A stretch of 64,000 bases of DNA from Mycobacterium sp. E2733 (GTDB lineage Bacteria > Actinomycetota > Actinomycetes > Mycobacteriales > Mycobacteriaceae): NCBI RefSeq assembly GCF_001667585.1, contig NZ_LZJZ01000020.1, forward strand, positions 62,001 through 126,000, given 5' to 3'. Under the pieces are notes generated by a model that was not told the origin of the DNA, did no database searches, and saw only the letters and a list, made by a program, of their open reading frames with translations. Position 1 is the stretch's first letter, and the number at the start of each line of letters is the position of its first letter. This document shows, in pieces, positions 17,005 through 26,201 of this stretch. The position numbers and the translations under genes were made by a program.

Positions 17005-17062
17005 TAGCACACTCGGTTCGTGAAAAGCGAGAACAAGATTTTCCTTGGGCCAGAGAGGAACC

Positions 17063-17926
17063 GTGGCGGAGTTCGAGAGCATCTGGAGCGATCTCCAGGG
17101 CGTCGCGTTTGAGCAGGGCTACCTCGATGCCGGGGGAGTGCGGACCCGCTACCTGCGGGCCGGCAACCCGGGTAAGCCGGTGCTGGTGCTGTTGCACGGC
17201 TCCGGCGGCCACGCCGAGGCGTACGTCCGCAACCTGGCGGCGCACTCCGAGCATTTCTGGACCTGGTCGATCGACATGCTTGGTCACGGCTACACCGGTA
17301 AGCCGGGCCACCCGCTGGAAGTCCACCACTATGTCGAGCACCTGATGGCCGTCCTGCACACCATCGGCGTCAATCGCGCCAGCATCAGCGGTGAATCGCT
17401 GGGCGGTTGGGTGGCTGCCCGCGCCGCCATTGATCATCCCGACGTGGTCGACCGGCTTGTCCTCAATACCGCCGGCGGCTCGCAGGCCGACCCGGTCGTG
17501 ATGAAGCGGATCATCACGCTATCCATGGCGGCCGCCGAAGACCCGACCTGGGAAACGGTGCAGGCGCGGATCAAGTGGTTGATGGCCGACAAGTCCAGGG
17601 GCTACGACGACCTGGTCGCCAGCCGCCAACGCGTCTATCGCCAACCGGGATTTGTCGACGCCATGCGCGACATCATGGCCCTGCAGGATCCCGAGATTCG
17701 GGCGCGCAACATCATCGGCCCGGACGAATACGGTGCGATCACCGCGCCGACGCTGGTGCTGTGGACCAGCGACGACCCCACCGCGGACGTGAGCGAGGGG
17801 CGCCGCATCGCGTCGATGATTCCGGGCGCCCGCTTCGAGGTGATGCCCGGCTGCGGGCACTGGCCACAGTACGAGGACCCCAAGACCTTCAATCGGTTGC
17901 ATCTCGACTTTCTGTTGGGGCGGTGA
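17063..17926 (+). CDS. Meta-cleavage-product hydrolase-like alpha/beta hydrolase (MhpC type)
   Basis: Protein of 287 residues; the GTG at 17063 has GAGAGGAA directly upstream. The oxyanion HGSGGH, the nucleophile elbow SGESLGGW, the acid in LWTSDDPTA and the His in [12 protein letters not shown] follow the order of C-C bond hydrolases (MhpC, BphD, HsaD), which split vinylogous diketones made by extradiol ring cleavage. The extradiol dioxygenase itself is encoded two genes downstream, which supports this reading. The stop overlaps the next ATG (TGATG). Confidence 0.85.
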   Translation: MAEFESIWSDLQGVAFEQGYLDAGGVRTRYLRAGNPGKPVLVLLHGSGGHAEAYVRNLAAHSEHFWTWSIDMLGHGYTGKPGHPLEVHHYVEHLMAVLHTIGVNRASISGESLGGWVAARAAIDHPDVVDRLVLNTAGGSQADPVVMKRIITLSMAAAEDPTWETVQARIKWLMADKSRGYDDLVASRQRVYRQPGFVDAMRDIMALQDPEIRARNIIGPDEYGAITAPTLVLWTSDDPTADVSEGRRIASMIPGARFEVMPGCGHWPQYEDPKTFNRLHLDFLLGR

Positions 17927-19644
17927 TGGTCGACTCGGGGCGCGAGCCGGCAGGAATCGACACCGACGTCGTCGTGGTCGGTGCGGGCCCGGTTGGCCTG
18001 ACGTTGGCGAATATCCTCGGCCTGCAGGGCATCCGCACGGTGGTGGTCGACGAGCGTGACACGCTGATCGACTATCCGCGCGGGGTGGGGCTCGACGACG
18101 AGGCGCTGCGGACGTTCCAGTCGATCGGGCTGGCCGATCGCGTCGTGCCGCACACGGTGCCCAACCAGATCCTACGGTTCGTCGACGCCAAGCGGCGGGT
18201 GCTTGCCGAAATGGCACCGCCCGATGCGCGCTTCGGCTGGCCGAAGCGCAATGGCTTTGTGCAACCGCTCGTCGACGCCGAATTGCTGGCCGGACTAGAG
18301 CGATTCGAGCACGTCGAGGTGCGGTGGGGACGTCCGATGGTGGCATGTCAGGACGACGCCGACGGCGTGACCGTCGCTCTCGGGGGCGGGCGTGACCGCG
18401 AAATATCCAGCCTGAGAGCGCGTTACGTGGTCGGCTGCGACGGCGGTCGAAGCATGACCCGCCGCATGATGGGTGTGTCTTTCGAGGGGACGACATCGTC
18501 AACGCGCTGGCTGGTGGTCGACATCGCCAACGATCCGCTCGGTCACCCCAACAGCGAGGTCGGCGCCGACCCCGAACGACCCTATGCCTCGATCTCGATC
18601 GCGCACGGAATTCGCCGGTTCGAGTTCATGATTCACGCCGACGAGACCGACGAGCAGGCCGAAGACCCGGCATTCCTGACGCGGATGCTGGCCCGGATGG
18701 TGCCGCATCCCGACCGCGTCGACGTGATCCGGCGCCGGGTATACACCCATCACTCGCGAATCGCCGGCGCGTTCCGGAAGGGTCGGCTGTTGCTGGCCGG
18801 GGACGCCGCGCATCTTATGCCCGTTTGGCAGGGGCAGGGTTACAACAGCGGCATCCGCGACGCGGCCAATCTCGGTTGGAAGCTCGCCGCGGTCGTCAGC
18901 GGCCGCGCCGACGACAAGCTGCTGGACACCTACGACATCGAGCGGCGCAAGCACGCGCGGGCGATGATCGACCTCTCCACCATGGTGGGGCGAGTGATTT
19001 CGCCGACCAACCGCCGGGTGGCCGGTGCGCGCGACCTCCTCGTGCGTTCGGCGTCAATTGTGCCGTCGCTCAAGCGCTATGTCCTGGAGATGCGGTTCAA
19101 GCCGATGCCCCGCTACGAGCAGGGCGCCGTCGTGCACGGTGCTCCCGGACGGGCGGATTCGCCGGTGGGCACCCTGTTCATCCAGCCCCGGGTCGACACC
19201 CGCGAGAAGCAAAATGTGCTGCTGGACGACGTGCTCGGTGACTGGTTCGCCGTGCTCTGCTGGAACAACAACCCGCGCAAGATACTGGGCGACGTCGCCT
19301 TTGCGAACTGGAAAGCCCTGGGCGCCCGGTTCATTGCGCTGCGGCCGGTAACCCAGCTGCACTGGACCGGCCACGACGATCCCGACGTCGTGGTCGTGGG
19401 GGACCGCGACGGTGCGGTCAAGTCCTGGTTCGACACCCACCAGGAATCGGTGTTGTTCCTGCGTCCCGACCGGTGCATCGCGGGTGCGTGCATCGCTCAG
19501 CGCGCCCCCTACCTGAGCGCCGCGCTCATCGACGCACTCACGCTCACGCCGCGAGGGGGTGATCCGCAAAGTGGCACTGGCTCTGTGCTGTATGTCGCAC
19601 AGCCCGCTCCTGAATCTTCCGGGGCCGTCGCGGGACCTGCTTGA
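17926..19644 (+). CDS. mhpA: FAD-dependent aromatic hydroxylase, MhpA-like
   Basis: Protein of 572 residues, close to the 550-590 of 3-(3-hydroxyphenyl)propionate hydroxylases. It has GAGPVG at 19-24 for FAD, the DG motif in GCDGGRS, and the second FAD site [22 protein letters not shown] (residues about 287-305), then the C-terminal thioredoxin-like domain of this family. These enzymes add an ortho hydroxyl to a phenolic ring, making a catechol for extradiol cleavage. The end of the gene overlaps the dioxygenase gene by 86 bp, an unusually long coupling. The actual phenol used is not known. Confidence 0.88.
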   Translation: MVDSGREPAGIDTDVVVVGAGPVGLTLANILGLQGIRTVVVDERDTLIDYPRGVGLDDEALRTFQSIGLADRVVPHTVPNQILRFVDAKRRVLAEMAPPDARFGWPKRNGFVQPLVDAELLAGLERFEHVEVRWGRPMVACQDDADGVTVALGGGRDREISSLRARYVVGCDGGRSMTRRMMGVSFEGTTSSTRWLVVDIANDPLGHPNSEVGADPERPYASISIAHGIRRFEFMIHADETDEQAEDPAFLTRMLARMVPHPDRVDVIRRRVYTHHSRIAGAFRKGRLLLAGDAAHLMPVWQGQGYNSGIRDAANLGWKLAAVVSGRADDKLLDTYDIERRKHARAMIDLSTMVGRVISPTNRRVAGARDLLVRSASIVPSLKRYVLEMRFKPMPRYEQGAVVHGAPGRADSPVGTLFIQPRVDTREKQNVLLDDVLGDWFAVLCWNNNPRKILGDVAFANWKALGARFIALRPVTQLHWTGHDDPDVVVVGDRDGAVKSWFDTHQESVLFLRPDRCIAGACIAQRAPYLSAALIDALTLTPRGGDPQSGTGSVLYVAQPAPESSGAVAGPA

Positions 19645-20509
19645 CGACATCGAAAACGCGATCGCCGATGCGCGACAATTCGTCGCCGACTATGACCCCG
19701 AACTCGTCGTCGTCTTCTCCCCGGATCACTACAACGGCTTCTTCTACAAGGTGATGCCGCCCTTCTGTATCGGCACCAGCGCCAACGGAGTTGGTGATTA
19801 TGGCACCCATGCCGGCCCGCTCGACGTTCCGGAGCAGCTGGCCACCGAGTGCGCCAAAGCCGTGCTCGACGCGGGGGTCGACGTCGCGGTTTCGGCCTGC
19901 ATGGATGTGGATCACGGGACCGTTCAGCCGCTCGAGAAGCTGTTCGGTGCAGCCACCTCCCGCCCGGTGATACCGATTTTCGTCAACGCCATCGGCGTCC
20001 CACTGGGGCCACTACACCGTTGCCGGGCGCTCGGCGCCGCCGTTGGCAGCTATCTGGCCAACCTGGACAAGCGGGTCCTGGTGCTGGGATCCGGTGGGCT
20101 GTCCCACAGTCCACCGGTGGCGAGATTGGCGACCGCACCGCCGGCGGTGCTGGAGCGGATCGTGCACGGTCGGCCGATGACGCCGGAGGAGAGGCAGGCG
20201 CGGCAGGCGGCCGTGATCGATGCGGCCAAGAGCTTCGCCGCCGGCGGGAGCGAGCTGCAGGCACTGAACCCGGTGTGGGATCAGCGGTTCCTCGAGGTCA
20301 TCGACGGCGGCTGGCTCACCGAACTCGACCAATGGTCGAACTCGTTCGTCGCGCACGAGGGCGGCAGCTCTGCCCAGGAGATCAGAACCTGGGTCGCGGC
20401 ATTCTCGGCGCTGGCGAGCGCGGGGCCCTACGAAACCGTGGGGCGCTACTACAAACCGGCCGCCGAACTGATCGCCGGGTTCGCCATCAGAACGGCGGTG
20501 CCGAAATGA
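19559..20509 (+). CDS. mhpB: Extradiol catechol dioxygenase, MhpB-like (class III)
   Basis: Protein of 316 residues if read from the GTG at 19559; a GTG at 19571 would match the family N-terminus better. The sequence follows E. coli MhpB (2,3-dihydroxyphenylpropionate 1,2-dioxygenase) throughout: SHSPLL near the N-terminus, [20 protein letters not shown], a DVDHGT motif, [12 protein letters not shown] and the ending [14 protein letters not shown]. The His residues of SHSP, DHYN and DHG are the expected Fe(II) ligands and acid/base. It opens the catechol ring meta to the hydroxyls, and the MhpC-like hydrolase would then split the product. Confidence 0.9.
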   Translation: MIRKVALALCCMSHSPLLNLPGPSRDLLDDIENAIADARQFVADYDPELVVVFSPDHYNGFFYKVMPPFCIGTSANGVGDYGTHAGPLDVPEQLATECAKAVLDAGVDVAVSACMDVDHGTVQPLEKLFGAATSRPVIPIFVNAIGVPLGPLHRCRALGAAVGSYLANLDKRVLVLGSGGLSHSPPVARLATAPPAVLERIVHGRPMTPEERQARQAAVIDAAKSFAAGGSELQALNPVWDQRFLEVIDGGWLTELDQWSNSFVAHEGGSSAQEIRTWVAAFSALASAGPYETVGRYYKPAAELIAGFAIRTAVPK

Positions 20510-22245
20510 CAGGGGCGGTGGACGGCTTCGACCACCTCGTCGACGTACTCGTCGTCGGGTCGGGCGGCGGAGGCATGACGGCCGCCCTGGCCGCCCACGC
20601 CGCCGGGCTGGACGCGCTGGTCGTGGAGAAGTCGTCGTTCTTCGGCGGTTCCACCGCTCTGTCCGGGGGCGGCATCTGGGTCCCCGGCGCGCCCGCGCAG
20701 CGCCGGGAGGGCTACATCCCCTCCCCCGAGGGCGTCATCGAATACTTGCAACGAATCACCGACGGACTGGTCAGCGAGGCGCGGATACGGCAGTACGTCG
20801 AGTCCGCACCGAAAATGCTCGAATTCCTCGAGCGGCTCTCCGACTGGTGTGAATTCGTCTGGAAGCCCGGCTACGCCGACTACTACCCGGAACTGCCCGG
20901 CGGATCCGAACTCGGCAGCACGATCAACGTGCCGCCCATCGACCTGCGGAAGCTGGGCCCCGACGAGCACAAGCTTCTCCAGCCGCTGGCGCTGGCCCCC
21001 AAGGGAATCTGGTTGGGGCCCAAAGACCTCCGGATGTTCTACCGCATCCGGCAATCGTGGGCCGGGAAAGGCGTGCTCCTCAAGCTGATTTCGCGGATGG
21101 TCCGGGCGCGGCTGTTCGGCGAAAGGATGGCGGCGATCGGACAGTCACTGGCCGCGCGGCTGCGGCTGACCATGCGGGAACGCGGCATCCCGCTATGGCT
21201 GGACTCGCCGATGACCGAGCTGATCACCGACCCCGACGGAACGGTGACAGGCGTGTCGCTGGAACGGGGTGGTGAAACGCAGCGGATCGGTGCGCGTCTC
21301 GGCGTCATCCTGGCGTCCGGCGGCTTCGACCACGACCTGGCCTGGCGCAGGGAGCTGCTACCCGTAGTGGATCAGGACTGGAGCTTCGGCAACCCCGCCG
21401 CCATGGGCGACGGCATCCGGGCGGCGCAAAAGATCGGCGCAGCAACCGATTTGCTCGACGAGGCGTGGTGGTTCCCCGCCATTCAATGGCCGGACGGACG
21501 CATGCAATTCATGCTCAACGAACGGATGATGCCTGCGCAGTTCATCGTCAACGGCGACGGCAAGCGCTTCATCAACGAGGCGGCGCCCTACATGGATTTC
21601 GGTCACGCCATGATCGACGGCCACAGATCGGGGGTTACGCACATCCCCTGTTGGCTGCTCACCGACCACAGGTCATGGAATCGCTACGTCATCGGCGGCC
21701 ATCTGCCCATACCGAAAATTCCGGGAGCGCCGGTGCCCACCGGCCGCAAGCTGCCCGCGGCGTGGCTGGAATCGGGTGTGGTCAAAGCGGCGATGACGTG
21801 GGAGGAAATGGCAGGCAGGATCGGCGTCCCAGCGCACAATCTTTCCGAAACCGCCAGGCGCTTCAACGAACTCGCCCGCAAGGGGCACGACGACGATTTC
21901 AACCGCGGCGACAGCGTCTACGACAACTACTACGGCGATCCGACACTGCCCAACCCGAACCTCTACCCGCTCGGCGATCCGCCGTACTACGCATTCCGGA
22001 TCGTCCTGGGCGACCTCGGGACGTCGGGCGGCCTGCGTACCGACGAATACGCGCGGGTGCTACGGGACGACGACACCGTGGTGCCGGGACTGTACGCGGT
22101 GGGTAATACGTCCGCGCCGGTGATGGGGCGGAGCTATGCCGGCGCGGGGGCGACGATCGGCCCCGCGATGACCTTCGGCTTCGTCGCGGCGAATCACATT
22201 GCCGCACATGCCGCGAATCGAACCCTTAATTCTCATAGGAGGTAA
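20506..22245 (+). CDS. KstD-like FAD-dependent oxidoreductase
   Basis: Protein of 579 residues starting at the ATG that overlaps the dioxygenase stop (ATGA). FAD motif [33 protein letters not shown] and the C-terminal [28 protein letters not shown] are those of 3-ketosteroid delta1-dehydrogenases and related fumarate-reductase-fold enzymes; length also fits (KstD is about 560). An insertion with [11 protein letters not shown] is typical of the KstD branch. It may desaturate an alicyclic ring on the way to a phenol, which would connect it logically to the MhpA/MhpB-like steps. Confidence 0.87.
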   Translation: MTGAVDGFDHLVDVLVVGSGGGGMTAALAAHAAGLDALVVEKSSFFGGSTALSGGGIWVPGAPAQRREGYIPSPEGVIEYLQRITDGLVSEARIRQYVESAPKMLEFLERLSDWCEFVWKPGYADYYPELPGGSELGSTINVPPIDLRKLGPDEHKLLQPLALAPKGIWLGPKDLRMFYRIRQSWAGKGVLLKLISRMVRARLFGERMAAIGQSLAARLRLTMRERGIPLWLDSPMTELITDPDGTVTGVSLERGGETQRIGARLGVILASGGFDHDLAWRRELLPVVDQDWSFGNPAAMGDGIRAAQKIGAATDLLDEAWWFPAIQWPDGRMQFMLNERMMPAQFIVNGDGKRFINEAAPYMDFGHAMIDGHRSGVTHIPCWLLTDHRSWNRYVIGGHLPIPKIPGAPVPTGRKLPAAWLESGVVKAAMTWEEMAGRIGVPAHNLSETARRFNELARKGHDDDFNRGDSVYDNYYGDPTLPNPNLYPLGDPPYYAFRIVLGDLGTSGGLRTDEYARVLRDDDTVVPGLYAVGNTSAPVMGRSYAGAGATIGPAMTFGFVAANHIAAHAANRTLNSHRR

Positions 22246-22247
22246 GA

Positions 22248-23552
22248 ATGAAAGTTTCGCTGTTCTACGAGTTCGCCCTACCGCGGCCCTGGGCGCCCGA
22301 CGACGAACACGTCATGATGCAAGACTGCCTGGACGAGGTCGAGGCCGCCGACAAGGCGGGCTTCTCCACAGTCTGGCTGACCGAGCACCACTTCCTCGAG
22401 GAGTACTGCCACTCGACGGCACCGGAAATCTTCTTGGCCGCGGCCAGTCAGCGGACCAAGAACATCCGGCTGGGCTTTGGCATCATGCACCTGCCGCCCG
22501 TGGTCAATCACCCCGCCCGGGTCGCCGAACGCATCGCCACGCTCGACCTGCTCTCCAACGGCCGCGTGGAGTTCGGCACCGGAGAGTCGTCATCCGTCGG
22601 TGAACTCGGTGGATTCAACATCGATCCGGCCGACAAACGCGCGCAGTGGGAGGAGGCCCTCGAGGTCTCGATCCGTTGCATGATCGAGGAGCCGTTCACG
22701 GGGTTCAACGGCGAGCACGTCCAGATGCCGGCACGCAACGTCGTTCCCAAGCCGCTCCAAAAGCCGCATCCGCCGGTCTGGGTCGCCTGCACGCGCCCGG
22801 CGAGCGTGCAGATGGCCGCCCAGAAAGCGATTGGCGCACTGAGTTTCGCCTACACCGGCCCCGGCCCGCTGACCGAGCGGGTGAACGGATACTACAAAGA
22901 GTTCGAAGAGAACGGCGTGCCCGTCACCCCGCGGATCAATCCGAACATTCTGGCCATCGGCGGCGACCTGTCGATGATGGTCGCCAAGTCCGACGAGCAG
23001 GCGCTGCAACGGCTGGGGCAGGGCGGCGGCTTCTTCTCGTTCGGGATCATGCACTACTACATGACCGGCGTGCACACCCCCGGGCGGACCGGAGTTTGGA
23101 AGCGGTATCTCGAAGAGGTCGAGAAGGATCCGACGCTGGCGTACGGCCCCGGGCGGGGCGCGATCGGTTCTCCGGCCACGGTGCGGGAATTCCTGCGCGG
23201 TTACGAGGAAAGCGGCGTCGACGAGATCATCCTGCTGCTCAACCCGCGCAGCCACGAGGGCACCATGGAATCCATCGAGCTGATGGGTTCCGAGGTGCTG
23301 CCCGAGTTCATCGAGCGCGACGCGAAAGCGGTGGCCGAGAAGGCTAAGCGGTTGGAGCCCGTCATCGAGAAAGTAGAGGCGCGGCGGCCGGCATCGACGG
23401 CGCCGCAGTTCGACGAGCATTACTCGTTCGGTGGCCTGCCGACCGGTCGGGGCGGTAAATTCACCGCCAGCGAGATCCCCGAAGCCATGGCGGAGATCAA
23501 CGAGGGCCGCGTCCAGGCGGCACAGCGGTTGAAGGAACAGCAAGGCAAGTGA
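22248..23552 (+). CDS. Luciferase-like (LLM) flavin-dependent oxidoreductase
   Basis: Protein of 434 residues with a near-ideal ribosome site (ATAGGAGGTAAG) 2 bp after the previous stop. It has the bacterial-luciferase TIM-barrel pattern: KVSLFYEFALPRP at strand 1, DKAGFSTVWLTEHHFLE, LDLLSNGRVEFGTG and GSPATVREFLRGYEESGVDE. Such enzymes use reduced flavin from a partner reductase for monooxygenation, including Baeyer-Villiger type reactions, or use F420 in mycobacteria. The C-terminal 60 residues (charged, EKAKRLEPVIEK) extend past the barrel. Cofactor choice is uncertain. Confidence 0.88.
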   Translation: MKVSLFYEFALPRPWAPDDEHVMMQDCLDEVEAADKAGFSTVWLTEHHFLEEYCHSTAPEIFLAAASQRTKNIRLGFGIMHLPPVVNHPARVAERIATLDLLSNGRVEFGTGESSSVGELGGFNIDPADKRAQWEEALEVSIRCMIEEPFTGFNGEHVQMPARNVVPKPLQKPHPPVWVACTRPASVQMAAQKAIGALSFAYTGPGPLTERVNGYYKEFEENGVPVTPRINPNILAIGGDLSMMVAKSDEQALQRLGQGGGFFSFGIMHYYMTGVHTPGRTGVWKRYLEEVEKDPTLAYGPGRGAIGSPATVREFLRGYEESGVDEIILLLNPRSHEGTMESIELMGSEVLPEFIERDAKAVAEKAKRLEPVIEKVEARRPASTAPQFDEHYSFGGLPTGRGGKFTASEIPEAMAEINEGRVQAAQRLKEQQGK

Positions 23553-23572
23553 CACCGAAAGCCGGTTGAGTC

Positions 23573-24400
23573 TTGGAAGAGATCGACGAGCTGTGGCGCT
23601 ATGACGGCCGCCGCGCGGTGGTGACCGGCTGCGCGTCGGGCATCGGCGAGCACGTCGTGCGCCAGCTGACGGAGCTGGGGGCCGAAGTCGTCGGACTCGA
23701 CAAACGTCCGCCCGCTCTCGAAATCAACGACTTCCACGAGGTCGACCTCGCCGATCAAGGATCCATCGACGCTGCGGTCGCCGCAGTCGACGGGGACGTC
23801 GACGCGCTCTTCAACGTCGCCGGCGTCTCGTCGGGTATCGGAAATCCGCTACTGGTCGTCACCATCAATTTCCTTGGGCTGCGGCATATCACCGAGGCGC
23901 TGATTCCGAAGATGCCGGCGGGGTCGTCCATCGTGAGCGTCTCTTCGCTGGCGGCCGCGGGGTACCGCGACCATCTCCAGGCGGTGGCGCCGCTACTGAA
24001 CACCACGACCATGCAGGAAGGCATCGAATGGTGCCACGCCCATCCCGACGCGCTGGCGGGCGGCGGTTATCAGTTCTCCAAGGAAGCGATCATCCTCTAC
24101 ACCATGCGAAGCGCCACCCGCCTTGGCGGGCGGGGGATCCGCATCAACTGCACCGGTCCCGGGGTGACCGAGACCCCGATCCTCGACCAGCTTCGGACCG
24201 CGTACGGGCAGGCGTTCCTTGACGACATACCCAAGCCCCTGGGGCGGGTGTCCGACCCCGCCGAGCAAGCCTCGGCCCTGCTCTTCCTGAATAGCCGTGC
24301 AGCCAGCTATATTTCGGGCCAGGTGTTGTGGGTCGACGGCGGGAACGTGGCGGCTGCCATCGCCTGCGAACTCGAGAAAGGAGCGCCGTGGCCAGCGTGA
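23573..24400 (+). CDS. Short-chain dehydrogenase (3-alpha-HSD/coniferyl-alcohol-dehydrogenase-like)
   Basis: Protein of 275 residues, probable TTG start at 23573. TGCASGIGEHV binds the cofactor. The catalytic Y-x3-K is in GGGYQFSKEAI, displaced from the Ser (SVSSLAAAGYRDH) by an insertion of about 30 residues, the hallmark of the 3-alpha-hydroxysteroid dehydrogenase/carbonyl reductase branch. Its place in the KstD/meta-cleavage operon fits an alcohol-to-ketone step on a ring compound. The next gene begins 13 bp before its stop. Confidence 0.85.
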   Translation: MEEIDELWRYDGRRAVVTGCASGIGEHVVRQLTELGAEVVGLDKRPPALEINDFHEVDLADQGSIDAAVAAVDGDVDALFNVAGVSSGIGNPLLVVTINFLGLRHITEALIPKMPAGSSIVSVSSLAAAGYRDHLQAVAPLLNTTTMQEGIEWCHAHPDALAGGGYQFSKEAIILYTMRSATRLGGRGIRINCTGPGVTETPILDQLRTAYGQAFLDDIPKPLGRVSDPAEQASALLFLNSRAASYISGQVLWVDGGNVAAAIACELEKGAPWPA

Positions 24401-25377
24401 CCGACTTCCGCCGGGCCGCCCGCGAAGTCTCCAATTGGGGGCGCTGGGGCGCTGACGACGAGCTGGGCACGCTGAACTTCATCACCGCGGAGAAGGTTGC
24501 CCAGGCCGCCGGCCTGGTCCGGCACGGCAAGGTGTTTCCGCTCGGGGTGGACTTCGGCTCGTCAGGTCCGCAGGGCGCCTTCGGGTTCCGGCACAATCCG
24601 ATACACGTGATGACGGTGGACGGTGGCGACGCCAACTCGCTTCCCCGGTACGGACCGGGGTGGGAACGGAACCCGACGGCGGCGCAGATGGGTCCGTACT
24701 TCGTCGACAACCTCTTCCGCTTCAACGACGACATGATCATCATGCCGCTGCAGGCCGCCACCCAGTGGGACGCGCTGTCGCACGTGTACTACGAGGACAA
24801 GCTCTACAACGGTTTCTCGGCGAGTTCGGTCACCAGCCTGGGGGCCTTCCATCTCGGAATCGAGAAGGTCGACGGCAAGGGCATCACCTCGCGCGGCGTG
24901 TTGCTGGACCTGGTCCGCCATCGCGGCGCCGAGGTATTCCTGGAACACGGAAACCCGATCAGCCCGGAGGAATTGGATGACGTGGTCCGCGCACAGGGCG
25001 TAACCATCGAACCCGGCGACATCGTCCTCATCCGGACCGGTTGGTGGACAAGGTTTCTCATGACCGGGAACAAGACCGAGCTGTACTCGGGAGTGGACTG
25101 GCGATGCGCCTCGTGGCTACACGATCACGACGTCGCGGCGGTCGCCTCCGACAACCTGCAGGTGGAAGACCCGGTGTCAAGTGTCGACGGAGTGTTTCTG
25201 CCCTTCCACCTGCTGACGCTGCGTGACATGGGAATGATGCTCGGCGAGTACTGGGACCTTGCCGCACTGGCCGCCGACTGTGCCGAGGACGGGGTCTACG
25301 AGTTCCAGCTCGTCGCGCCGCCCCTGAGGTTCGTTGGGGCAGTGGGCTCACCGGTTAATCCCATAGCGATCAAATGA
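24388..25377 (+). CDS. Cyclase-family (kynurenine-formamidase-like) hydrolase
   Basis: Protein of 329 residues. The GTG at 24388 is preceded by GAAAGGAG at six bases. The sequence matches the putative-cyclase/KynB family: the metal-site region reads ATQWDALSHVYYED, a variant of the HxGTHxDxPxH motif with GTH replaced by QWD, and the C-terminal part has DNLQVEDP and LPFHLLTLRDMGM. Members hydrolyse cyclic amides, lactones or formamides. In this operon a ring-fission lactone is the natural substrate guess. The stop overlaps the next start. Confidence 0.8.
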   Translation: MASVTDFRRAAREVSNWGRWGADDELGTLNFITAEKVAQAAGLVRHGKVFPLGVDFGSSGPQGAFGFRHNPIHVMTVDGGDANSLPRYGPGWERNPTAAQMGPYFVDNLFRFNDDMIIMPLQAATQWDALSHVYYEDKLYNGFSASSVTSLGAFHLGIEKVDGKGITSRGVLLDLVRHRGAEVFLEHGNPISPEELDDVVRAQGVTIEPGDIVLIRTGWWTRFLMTGNKTELYSGVDWRCASWLHDHDVAAVASDNLQVEDPVSSVDGVFLPFHLLTLRDMGMMLGEYWDLAALAADCAEDGVYEFQLVAPPLRFVGAVGSPVNPIAIK

Positions 25378-26201
25378 TGCAGATGCAGCGCAGAACCACG
25401 ACGGTCGACGGGCTGGTCACCAGCTATCTGGAAGCGGGCGACGGCGACCCGCTGGTACTGCTGCACGGCGGCGAGTTCGGTGCGAGCGCCGAACTTGGCT
25501 GGGAACGCAACATTTCCGCACTCGCCTCGCGATACCGAGTGCTGGCGCCGGACCAGCTTGGCTTCGGCCAGTCGGCGAAGGTCATCGATTTCGTCGACGG
25601 GCGTGGGATGCGGATCCGGCACGTGGCGCGGTTCTGCGAGTTGCTCGGCATCGACTCGGCGCACTTCGTGGGCAACTCGATGGGTGCCATCAACCTGCTC
25701 ACCGACGCCACCTCGGCGACACCGTTGCTGCCCGTCCGCAGTCTGACGATCATCTGCGGGGGCGGCGAAATCCAGCAGAATCAGCACTTCGAGGCGCTAC
25801 AGCAATACGACGCGACGATGCCGGGCATGCGGCGCATCGTCGAGGCCCTGTTCCACGACCCGGGTTATCCCGCCGATGACGACTATGTGCGGCGCCGCTA
25901 TGAGTCGAGCACCGCGCCGGGAGCGTGGGAGGCCGTCGCCGCGGCCCGGTTTCGTCGCCCGGGGGCCGCGCCGCCCGCCACGGCCTCGAGCACCCGACCC
26001 TACGAGCGCATCACCGTGCCGACGCTGGTCGTCGAGGGGGGAGACGACAAGCTCCTTCCGGCCGGGTGGGCCGCGCAGGTCGCCAAGGAAATCGACGGCG
26101 CGCGTTCCGTCGTGGTCGACAAGGCCGGCCACTGCCCGCAGATCGAGCAATCGGCGGCGGTGAATCAGCTGCTGCTCGACTTCCTCGCCGCCGCGGTCTA
26201 G
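25374..26201 (+). CDS. Alpha/beta hydrolase, second C-C hydrolase-like enzyme
   Basis: Protein of 275 residues, ATG overlapping the upstream stop by 4 bp. Oxyanion HGGEFG, nucleophile elbow VGNSMGAIN, acid in VEGGDDKLLP and His in DKAGHCPQIEQ; the GNSMG elbow and a lid with YDATMPGMRR are typical of BphD/HsaD/MhpC-type meta-cleavage hydrolases. With the enzyme at 17063 the block has two such hydrolases, so two ring-cleavage products or a separate ester step are possible. Its TAG and the stop of the convergent oxidase gene share the same CTAG tetranucleotide. Confidence 0.85.
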   Translation: MMQMQRRTTTVDGLVTSYLEAGDGDPLVLLHGGEFGASAELGWERNISALASRYRVLAPDQLGFGQSAKVIDFVDGRGMRIRHVARFCELLGIDSAHFVGNSMGAINLLTDATSATPLLPVRSLTIICGGGEIQQNQHFEALQQYDATMPGMRRIVEALFHDPGYPADDDYVRRRYESSTAPGAWEAVAAARFRRPGAAPPATASSTRPYERITVPTLVVEGGDDKLLPAGWAAQVAKEIDGARSVVVDKAGHCPQIEQSAAVNQLLLDFLAAAV

